From Annona cherimola (lineage: Eukaryota > Streptophyta > Magnoliopsida > Magnoliales > Annonaceae), in assembly GCA_030490835.1 (NCBI GenBank), contig CM059977.1, positions 11,436,765-11,500,764 on the forward strand: DNA of 64,000 nucleotides, read 5' to 3'. Shown in pieces: positions 13,401 to 23,000 of this stretch. Both the position numbers and the translations under genes were made by a program. Below the pieces are notes generated by a model. The model saw only the letters and a program-made list of their open reading frames with translations. It was not told where the DNA came from and searched no databases. Every line of letters begins with the position of its first letter. Within the stretch, counting starts at the first letter, position 1.

Positions 13401-16400
13401 ATTCTATCTTAGTTTGGCTTCAAATGGCTCTTTCTGCTCCTCCTTTGGCTACCTGGCAAATGGGAGAACATGGTGAATGACTAGTTTTGTACTTCAGTTC
13501 TTTTTTTTCTTTTTTTTTTTTTTAAAAGAAAAGACAAAATTTTGGTTGGCGACTTTAACTGACACAAATTGTTCATTATTTCGAAGAAATGCCAATTGCA
13601 TATCCACAGTTATGTCCATGACTTCCTGCATGACGCATGAAAAGGTGCAATAATTTTGGACTTGTTTTTGGCTGGCCCAAACTACAGCTCACAACAGGGA
13701 AAATTAGGCTGGTAGATAATCCTTGTGGTAAACATAGCGGGGCAAGAAAAATGTTCAGTGGATGATTTTTCATTCTAAAAAATGTTGTCATATGATATTT
13801 TGGGCCTGGCTTGTGAATTGTGATAAGTTGTTTACTAAGTTGTTGATTATGTCATTATCCATCTGCCACTGGATTCACTGTTCTTACTTAATGTATTGAT
13901 GATAACTCTTACTGCAGATTTTGAGGACTGGGTTCAAGTGGTCATTTCCTGTTTCCCTCTAAACGCATCTGGAGGAAAAGGGGCATTATCAATGGCATTG
14001 TCAAGGAATGTTAGTCAGTCGGAGAAAAGTTTATTACTGAATCTTTTTCAAAAGCATAGAAATGATGTTAATTTCTCTTCTGTACAAAAGGTACCTTTAC
14101 CTAGATTACTCAATGTGGCTGGACCTTCATCTGTATCGGTACAGCTGATGTTGTCAAAGCTAATGGCTGTTTCAGTTGCATACTGCTGGCATGAGTTTAA
14201 TGAAGATGATTGGGATTTTGTGTTATATCTTACACGTGGGTGGATAGAATCAGCTGTGGTTGCAATGGAGGAAATAGCGGAGAATGTGGATTTTATCATG
14301 AATTCTTCTGCTGATGAAGTGGAAGATATCATAGAGAAGCTTGAGAAGGCAGTTCAGGCATTAGACCTCTCTGTTATGGACACTGCTAGAGTTTCTCTCT
14401 TTATATTTTCATTGTTTTGTGCGATTCCTGAATTAAAACTTGAAGAAGATTCAAACCTGTCTCAGCCCTTGGAATGGAATAAGTGGGATCATGTTAAACA
14501 CCAGATATTCGAAGGGGTTCTTCGCTTATTCTTTGCGACAGGAATTACTGAGGCTATTGCAAGTTCTTATCATGAGGAGGCCGCAACTATTGTAGCATCA
14601 ACTAGGATTGCACATTCACATTTTTGGGAGTTGGTTGCTTTAAGTGTTATTAAGTCTCCCGAATCTATCAGAGAAACTGCAGTGAAGTCAGTAGAACTTT
14701 GGGCTCTTAGCAAAGGTTCTATTAGTTCTTTGTATGCTATCCTGTTTTCCCCAAGTCCTATTCCTCGTCTACAGGTTGCTGCTTATACTATCCTCTCAAC
14801 AGAACCTGTTTGGCACAGGGCTGTCAGTAAAGATAGTGCCACTCATCTTTTGTATGCGAGTTCTGTTAATTTCCAGGATTTGGACTCATCAGATCAGAGT
14901 GAATCATCGTCTGACATACCTGTCCATTTGAGAGAGGAGATCTCCTACATGATTGAAAAGCAGCAATACAGTATACTTGAGATGGATCTATTGGCACAAC
15001 AGCGGGTAATACAATTGAACAAGTTGATGATCTTTTGTTAATTTCATCCTTTGGTCAATGTTTTTGTGACCCCCCACCCAACAAACTTCCGCGCTCGCGC
15101 ACACACACTTGACAGCTGCATATTTTGTTAGAATATCCAAAATAACTTGAAAACCTAAGCAGGCCCTTGAGTGCATCTCGCTCACTTATCCTATTGTAAA
15201 GATTGATGGAACCTTTTATAAAATGTTCTTTTGTAGATATTGTAATGGAATTTTTTTAAAAAAAATTTATGAAAGGTGGGAGATATAAGGTTTTTCTTTT
15301 GTTCTGCTTTCTATAATTTTACTTTTTTTTTTTTGTGCTGTTTTTAGTTGAAATTCCTAAAAACTATTTTACAACTCCCTTTTTTGTTAAAAAACACATT
15401 TTACTTTTCATCTTTTGTTTGGAAAGAATTTTACTTTTTATCTTTATTTAAGGATTATTACTTTTTTTCCTGGTTATCAAATAAAAAATTAGCTGTACCT
15501 TGAGTTCACTAATCAGAAAAGCTGAAGACAGTATCTTGAATAAGGATGGGTATCTAAATTATTGGTGGAAGTAAATTTAAAACTTTTAAAATTCATAACA
15601 AGCCAAGAAAAAATGAAAATCATGGCCTTCTTGGAGCAAACATCCAGGACAACATGTGCAAGTTCAGTCAGGATTCTACTGAAACAAACCTTCCGGCACT
15701 ACTTCCAATCCTCATTTATGTGCAATTGATCCTTGTAAAAAAAGTCTTGTTGGGCGGTGTTTTTTTTGTCTAATCACTCAATTGAGTTCTGAAGCATGTA
15801 ACCTGCTTTTCTCTTTTATAATGTAATAATGTAACATATATGTTATCACTAATTTCATTTGGTTTTCTTTTCTGATGTGTGTTTCTTGAATGCCTACAGG
15901 TGAATATATTTGTTTCATGGGCTTTGTTGTTGACTCATCTACAGTCTCTGCCATCATCTTCCCCCAAAAGAGAGAAACTAATTCAGTGTATACAGGATAA
16001 TGCTAGTTCAGCAATATTGGATTGTGTTTTCCAGCACATTCCTTTGAAGGTGGGTTCTGTGCATAATTTGAAGAAGAAGGATGCCGATCTTCCAGCAGAA
16101 GCATCTAAGGCTGCTGCAGCTGCCAAACTGTCCATCAGTATGAACTCTTTACTTTTTTCTGTGGAATCACTCTGGCCAGTTGGGACAGAGCAAATGGCTT
16201 CTCTGGCTGGTTCGATCTATGGGTTGATGCTATGCCTCCTCCCTGCTTATGTGCGGAATTGGTTTACTGGTTTACGTGACCATTCTCTGTCATCTGCAAT
16301 TGAGTCATTCACAAAGACATGGTGCAGTCCCTCCCTTTTGGCAGATGAATTTTCCCGGGTACGTTATCACAGGTTGTAAAGACATTTATTAGGTCTTTGC

Positions 16401-18359
16401 AGGATTTCAAATCCTGCCATCATCATGTGGTAATCTAGCATGTATCCATGGGCTTTGGGCCATTGACCATGTTAGCCATATTCTTTCCAATAAATGAATG
16501 TTAGGTTGTTCTTTAAATCAGGTTCACTTCATTGTCGTCATTGCCTGGTCTCAGTCACTTTTGGCCTGGATCATTTTCCTCTTAACTGGATGATAATTGT
16601 CATGGATGGACACTTGCAACTTTTATCACTCCTACAAAGCGGGAAATATGTTTGTGCTCCTGTCTTGTTGATTCAACTATGGAGATTCTGGATTCATGTT
16701 ACGTAGAGATTCATAATGTGACTAGGCATTGACAGCTCATGTATTTTGGCTCATGCAAATATCCAAATGTCAGTCTCATGTTTGCTAAAATTTTTGGGTA
16801 CATCACATGTACTTGGTTGCAACAGAATAATCTCCTTGATTCTATCTATCATATTTTTGTGTTGGATGTGTATTCCTCTATCCTTCCTCTATTTTAAATC
16901 TATATTTCATATTCCCATTTTAGCATGTTTGTTAGCTGCTCATCAAATTGCTGATGGCTAGATGATAAGAATCTTGTCATAGTTCGAGTCTGAAGGCTCA
17001 TTTGATTTTAACGGAGCTTGTTTGCTGACAAGCAACTGAAGTCAAATAAACATGGACCATTTGATGCAATAAAGTAAATTTCTCTTAAGTTTTGTTGAGC
17101 GTTTGGTGCATCTGAAACTGAAATGCTGAAATAATGGACAAAAGACTAAGTTGGTCTCATAAGTCATAATTTGGCCCATGCTCTGAAGCCATTCTATACA
17201 AAATTGAACCTTATGTTGATAACAATGGAAAACAGCAAAACTCAAAGCATGGATATGCAAAACCAGTCATCACAAACTAAGCTTTATCACAGTTAATAAC
17301 ATCAGCTTAGGAATTATTTTGGCATTTGCTTAGAAAAGTGATGAAACTTTGTCCAAGTACCTATTTACTTCTTCAAGCATCACATATTCTTACATCTTGG
17401 CTAATGCTATGTTTATACCTGATGAAAATTAGGTGCTCACCTAAAGATCTATGGTTTATATTCTTGTGCAGATCAAAGAAGTGGTGGTTGCTGATGAGAA
17501 CTTCTCAGTTAGTGTGAACAGATCTTCATTTGAGGTTACCGCTACATATAAAAAAGAGGAGACCGGGATGGATTTGGTGATTCGCCTTCCATCTTGTTAC
17601 CCTTTACGCCCTGTGGATGTCAGTTGCACAAGGAGTCTTGGCATTAGTGAAGTGAAGCAAAGGAAATGGTTGCTTTCAATGACTGCATTTGTCCGTAATC
17701 AGGTAATTATGTTTTGTACTGGTCCTTCTATGGCTAAGTAATATAAATGGCATATTCTTTCCAGGAAGAAATCAAACTTGTGGTGCCAACCATTAAATCA
17801 ACGCACCAATCATCAGATGAGCCCCAAATGTCTTTGCTGTGCTCCAGTAGTTGGTGCATCAAGTGATATTAAACAGTTGATCATTGGTTCAATATATTAT
17901 AAAAAAAAATTGATCTAATGCTGGGAAAGCTCTGTCCAATGAAGATCGTCATCTTACTCAGATCAGTTATGTGGATCCTGTTCACTTTCTTGTTTTAACT
18001 TCTTGGTTTGTGTTCTTTCTTTTGGATGAAATTATGGCTGTCATAACACTAATAATTTTGTTTCCCACTTTCCAATTCACCTAGGCGGTTGGATCTATGG
18101 AAGTGACTGATTTTCTTTCTTGTTTACTTAGAATGGGGCTATTGCAGAAGCTATACAGATCTGGAAAAGCAACTTTGACAAGGAGTTTCAAGGTGTTGAG
18201 GAATGCCCAATATGTTACAGTATCATCCACACGGCCAATCACAGCCTCCCTCGCCTTGCATGCAAGACTTGCAAGCACAAATTTCATTCAGCCTGCCTCT
18301 ACAAGTGGTTTTCAACATCGCACAAATCAACATGTCCTTTGTGCCAGACTCCCTTCTGA
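1433..18359 (+). CDS. LTN1: E3 ubiquitin-protein ligase listerin (5' partial)
   Basis: Listerin binds 60S subunits carrying stalled nascent chains and ubiquitinates those chains (ribosome-associated quality control, cytosol). Exons read by splice sites and phase: 1433-1524, 3508-3610, 4356-4508, 5180-5832, 7161-7590, 10778-11289, 11717-12491, 12755-13472, 13918-15005, 15900-16358, 17472-17702, 18132-18359. They sum to 5442 nt, one open frame of 1813 residues plus TGA. The first visible residues read [17 protein letters not shown], then [20 protein letters not shown], the conserved listerin N-terminal region. The middle is helical HEAT/ARM-like repeat sequence. The last exon holds a C4HC3-type RING (18204-18344: CPIC, CKTC, H, C, CPLC) and ends four residues after the final Cys, as is normal for listerin. 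Plant listerins are about 1,870-1,900 aa, so only the first exon (roughly 80 residues, up to the conserved QW) is missing, left of the window. All junctions are GT-AG. Very sure of identity; exon edges inferred by phase and homology. Confidence 0.96.
2096..2386 (+). mobile_element. Tourist/Harbinger-like MITE, copy a
   Basis: A 291-bp AT-rich element in LTN1 intron 2. The left end reads GGATGTGTTTGGTTGG and the right end ACAAACACACCC, forming imperfect terminal inverted repeats. TTA flanks both sides (2093-2095 and 2387-2389), as expected for a PIF/Harbinger (Tourist) target duplication. The body shares the order 'GATGTGATATAATAGGAGTA ... AGAATAAAGTTAAAATAGAT ... GAAATGATTGAAAAGTAGGG' with six other copies in the window. 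It has no coding capacity. Confidence 0.7.
2902..3028 (+). repeat. 63-bp tandem duplication in LTN1 intron 2
   Basis: Two head-to-tail copies (2902-2964 and 2965-3028) starting AATATTGCTGAATTTTG, with only a few differences. It is a recent local duplication. The open frame across it is an artefact of the repeat. Confidence 0.85.
3611..4355 (+). other. LTN1 intron 3, no further feature
   Basis: The donor GTAGTG follows SFE and the acceptor CGCAG precedes [10 protein letters not shown] see nothing else recognisable in these 745 bases. Confidence 0.8.
4509..5179 (+). other. LTN1 intron 4, no further feature
   Basis: The donor GTATGT follows MHQR and the acceptor TTGCAG precedes VISSTLL. I see no repeat family or coding sequence in it. 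Confidence 0.8.
5833..7160 (+). other. LTN1 intron 5, no further feature
   Basis: The intron starts at GTGCGT, after the codons for WVICNAH plus two bases. It ends at TTTGCAG before the base that completes Arg and the residues [11 protein letters not shown]. An earlier GTAATA at 5813 looks like a donor, but using it would break the frame. The 1.3 kb contains nothing I recognise. Confidence 0.75.
7591..10777 (+). other. LTN1 intron 6 (3.2 kb)
   Basis: The donor GTAAGT follows LIKSL and the acceptor CTGCAG precedes [10 protein letters not shown]. This is the longest visible LTN1 intron. Apart from the 34-bp minisatellite at 9614-9750 I see only unclassified AT-rich sequence. The open frames of 66-119 codons inside it have no recognisable product. 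Confidence 0.75.
9614..9750 (+). repeat. 34-bp minisatellite, four units
   Basis: Four units of about 34 bp start at 'GGTGAATAATTCTGCATT' and variants. The recurring GTGAATAATT begins near 9618, 9652, 9686 and 9720, and each unit ends in a CCxGTATCCT-like stretch. It lies inside LTN1 intron 6. Confidence 0.85.
15006..15899 (+). other. LTN1 intron 10, no further feature
   Basis: The donor GTAATA follows LLAQQR and the acceptor CCTACAG precedes [10 protein letters not shown]. The sequence is T-rich, with several poly-T runs between 15240 and 15480. No element was recognised. Confidence 0.75.
16359..17471 (+). other. LTN1 intron 11, no further feature
   Basis: The donor GTACGT follows LLADEFSR and the acceptor GTGCAG precedes [11 protein letters not shown]. 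No repeat or gene was recognised in these 1.1 kb. Confidence 0.75.
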
Positions 18360-19500
18360 GCTTTTGGCAGATGAATTTGTTTCATTTAATTCATGGGAAT
18401 TGCATCCTCTCACCACGCGGTTAGTGGACATTCTACAACAGCAAGAGAGAAGGGGGCGCAGCTTCTTTCATTTGGTGGCTGCGTTTTTGATGATCCACGT
18501 GCAAGTACGTTGTACAGATCAAGGTGTTTGTTGACATCACGAGCAGATACATGATTAAAAGGGGATATGAGTCTCTTAGGAGAAGTGGAGATACAGGGCA
18601 GTCGAAGAATTTCTGGCATATTTATAGTAGGACAGGATAAGAACGACAACAGCAATGCACATATCTGGACAATAATTGTATAATAGTTTAGTTTGGTTGT
18701 TTTTATGTACGTCTATGCCTGCAGCTGCCTAAGTGTAACCCTTATGGCTAATGGAAAACAGTCATTTCAAGGGGAAAAAAGAAAAGAAAAAGAAAGTAAT
18801 GGCTGTATCTACCCTCCCCAGATCTTGCATTTTATGATTGGTTCATTATGTAAAGATGGATACTTTGGAAGGTTGACAGTAAATTTTATAACTCTGCGCA
18901 AGTGCTGAATAATTTTAGTAGTTATGCATTATCTCCAAATATGTTGTGTTATGTTAAATTTATAAGATTAAATCCAGAACACAGGGAAGGTAATACTATA
19001 ATTGCTCCATCACACGACGTCATGGTCGCTAATAGATTGGTATATGTAATATTGTGCAGGTCAGGCTTTTATATGTACGAATGTATCAATTCATTTTAGA
19101 GCTCCCTGTCTGGTTTAGGCCTCGTGCAGATAATTTTGTTAAATCTCTCTATCGTATTAAAGTCTTTTTCAGTTACGAAAAATTATACCAATTGGAGTTA
19201 TGTGTGGACTACGTCTTTTAAAAGCTGACTGAACATTTCAGACTGATCCAAAAATATATGTTTTTATTTTTTTGAACTTTGTTTTTATAAATTTATTAAT
19301 TGAGTTATATTTAATTTATAAACTAAGTTTTTACCATTTTGGATTTATATTTAACCCTTTTATTTCTCCTTTTTGGTTTCCAATCATTACTCTCTTCATT
19401 TTTGTTACTATTTACCCTCTTTGTCTAATTAAGTCTCCATAAATATCTCTTATCAAAAAAAAAAAAAAAAAAGTCTCCATAAATATCCCCCTGTCTAATT
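18360..19500 (+). other. LTN1 3' UTR and downstream spacer
   Basis: The stretch follows the TGA stop at 18357-18359. AATAA-type poly(A) signal candidates occur near 18670 and 18907, so the mRNA probably ends between about 18680 and 18930. A short duplicated phrase containing AAGTCTCCATAAATATC flanks an A-run at about 19458-19472. Frames that stay open past the stop are out of frame with the RING exon and are not genes. Confidence 0.5.
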
Positions 19501-19659
19501 AAGTCTCCATCCTTTTTTGTGTTGTTGCGTTAAATATACAATTTCCTCCGATAATTTTTTTTAATTCCATATATGTCATTGGTACAGATCAATTCACCAA
19601 AATTATTATAAATAACATATATTAAACTTTAAATTAGCTTGGTTTTGACTGATTTGCAA

Positions 19660-19677
19660 TATATATATATATATATA
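19660..19677. repeat. (AT)n microsatellite
   Basis: An uninterrupted run of alternating A and T, about 18 bp, in the spacer between LTN1 and ISCA1. Confidence 0.9.
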
Positions 19678-19909
19678 ACTGGTTAATTCACTAACTTTTT
19701 TATTAAATAAGTTATAAATAAATTTCGGTTAAGAATTTTTAAAAGAATTAATAAAATGATTAGAACTAAGATTTTTTAAATGTGTTAAAATTAAGATTAG
19801 TTTATAAGGCTTCCAGTCCGATCCGCTAATATCAACATAATCTCAAGCGTCGGCTCCCCACAAACAATTGCGAGAATTCCATAACATTTCATACGTGTAT
19901 CGTGTAGTG

Positions 19910-19915
19910 CACGTG
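19910..19915. promoter_or_regulatory. G-box (CACGTG) upstream of ISCA1
   Basis: A perfect CACGTG palindrome about 170 bp before the ISCA1 start codon. This is the classic bZIP/bHLH binding core in plants. Occupancy is inferred only. Confidence 0.4.
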
Positions 19916-20085
19916 TGATCGGCTTGCGTTGCGTGAGCAACCTTCTCTGTCGTCACCTCCTGCCTTAGTATATGCACGAACATCACAGCTTCCGTTACAA
20001 CGGAACCGATCTTCTTTCTTTCTCGCCATCAACGAAGACACGATCGATCAACAGAGGGAAACGATACGAGATAAGACAGAGGGAG

Positions 20086-23000
20086 ATGGCTTCTCCTTCT
20101 TTTCTGGCTGCCGCGGTCGAGAAAGTAGCCCCTGCCGTCCGCCGCCAGGCACTCACGTTAACCGACGTTGCCGCCTCTAGAATACGCCACCTTCTGCAGA
20201 TGCGGCAGCGACCCTACCTCAAGCTCGGCGTCAAGGCCCGCGGCTGCAATGGCTTATCCTACACCCTCAACTACGCTGGTATTGTTTCATGCTCATCCCT
20301 CTCTCTTCACGTCGGTACAGAGAACGATCTGGGGAAATGTCAGATTTTTCAGATTCTAATCGTTCCTCCATCTCTTTGTTGAAATCCAATTTTGAACCAT
20401 GAGCAGTTTCGAGATTTTGAAAATTTCGATTTCGCTTTTCCAAATTTCGCGGTGAGAAAGGCGAAGTGTGCCTGCTCATTTATTCAGTTCGCTCGATTTG
20501 TTGGTCTGTTTACAGATATGTGACTTATTTTCTCTGTTTTGCTTTCGAAGTAGGTTCTTTCCTTCTTGTTCTTCCTTCCTTTTCTTAACATTTTGATGCG
20601 AAAATTTCGAGGAACTAGGGAGAAGTAGAAAAATGATGAGTTTCAAAAGTGCGCTCAACCAGCAATTGTCTCAGAGCTTCATGTTCTTCTTCCATCAAAC
20701 AATTTATCAGGTGGCGGCTCCCATCTCAACAGACAGGCATACGGAACGAATTGAGCAGTCCACATCAATCACAAAGACAAACAATAGAGGAAATATGATG
20801 TGGAAACTCAAAACGAATCGAAGAAAAGGTGTAGATATATAACTTCAGGAATGGGGCACTTGCCATCTGAGTTTTAGGAGTTGGAACAAAAGAGAGATGA
20901 AACAATAGAAATTTATGAGATAAACAGGATGTTATGGGATTAGCTGCTGTGTTTTGGGTTGGGAGGGAGGAAGGTCCTTTTCCATTCTTTCCATTCTTTC
21001 CATTCTTACCCAAGGACATGTTCTATATACCATCAGAGTTCTTTCCCAGAGGCCTATCAACTTAGGTGCAACTTGACACCATTTTTTCTACCACCGAGTT
21101 TCATACACGTTTGAAATAAAACTCAGTAATCAGATGACGGAAACTGAATCTTGAGCATTTACATCAGTGATCAAGCCACTCATTCTTAATTCTGGAATAT
21201 TCATGGTGAAACCAAACGTCTTAACAGAATGGATATCCTACACATGAAATATGACATATTTCTGACTCACGAGCATGAGCATTTCTACCCTGGTATATCA
21301 GTTCTTTGTGCTTGATTTTGCCTGTTTTTCATTTAATACTGGCATTATCAACATCTTCCTGCTCTAGCATTCCAAACATGTAGGTCAGATCTATGGGAGC
21401 AACTACTTCTCTACAGCAACTGCCAACTCAACAATCGAACCATGTGATCTCCCAGTGCAGTCAATGCCAATGATATGAATTGAAAAAAGCGGTGGCCCAT
21501 GCATCCCTCCCACCTCACCAGAAAAGAAAGAATGAAATAGGATGAAATAGTCAAGTAAAGTAGCATTTTTCCTTAGAAGTGTCATAGGAGAGGGCAAAGA
21601 AAGGCCCTAGAAGACACAAGGAAGGTGATGATGACGGCCAACACCCAGTAATAAAATGTGCCAAGAGGGAATGGCTGAGAAGTGAGAAAGGAATGAATAT
21701 GGTAATGAGGGGAAAAAGGATTAGGTTGTTCAATTTCTCAATCTGAACCAAAAGGGTTTGCAATTTGGATTAGGTTCAAATTGATTTTTGCATTTCTCTT
21801 ACCCAACTTAAAGGAGTGTCTGACTTGCGTTTTTTGGGTCAGGCTTAACCGATGCAAGCTGCACCCTCACTATTTACCATGTGGAATAACATGATCTCTT
21901 CCTTAGAAACCTTGATCACTCAAAGTTATCACTGACCCTAGCGTTGCGATTTTGCGTTACCTTTATGGTGAACGTTCTGATTCCAATTCTAGATGCATTC
22001 CTTTCTGGTTAAATCATTATCAATTGTATTTTATGGCTCATGTAATCAATCAAGTAGGCGTGAAATATGCCTGACTTGCACCTTCCACAACCATACTCAT
22101 GCAGGTCTTGCACTCAGTTACAATCTTTTTTTCTTCCTTTCTTTTTTTCATTTAATCTTTTTTCAATTTATTTGAGCCATGAACTATTTTAGCAATCTCT
22201 CTTTCATTTTTTAAATTACGTTTTTTGTTCTATGGTGGCAAATAATATGTCCAAGCAATATGAAATTTGGTCCAGTTTGATTCACTTCTTGTTATTCTAA
22301 GCTATCCCCAAAAGGCACAGAATTTTGATGCTTTTAGATCAGCTTTGTTCTGTATTCTTCCATTAATTGTTGTTATATGACCTGTTCATCTATACTCTTT
22401 GCGCTATTATTCTCAATTAACTAGAAGGATGAAGCATACCTCATCTTAGAATTAATTCTTATACTTCGATGCTGTTTTCTGCAGATGAGAAAGGAAAATT
22501 TGATGAATTAGTGGATGAGAAGGGTGTCAAGATATTGATTGATCCAAAAGCACTCATGCATGTCATTGGGACCAAGATGGATTTTGTAGATGATACACTC
22601 AGGTAGAAAACCTCTCTAATTGACCTGCTGGATTTCATTCAGTAGATTTATAAAATTGTAGAAATTTGTGTGTTCTCAAGCTTGGATATGGGTGCTAATC
22701 AAGCACGGTCCAGGTCAACCGACAACCAAACCATAACATATTTGGAAATCTTCTACCCAACCTTAGATATTATGCTAAGTTGGGATAAGGTCGAAGTAAC
22801 ACTAATCCTATGTTTTTAGAAATTGGACTAAGTTCTAGTTGGTCTCCAATTAGCATTTTGGGTTGAAATTTTGGGTTAATTTTGAAAATTTAGGTATTTT
22901 ATATATTTATTTAGTCTAAAATTTATTTATGTCAAACTTAACATATTAATCATTACAACATTTAATTTAAAATAAATTAGAGTATAATTAATCATAAATA

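Noticed and set aside
18097..18534. 145-codon frame overlapping the listerin RING exon
   Set aside because: It is out of frame with the RING. The spliced listerin frame explains the sequence completely.
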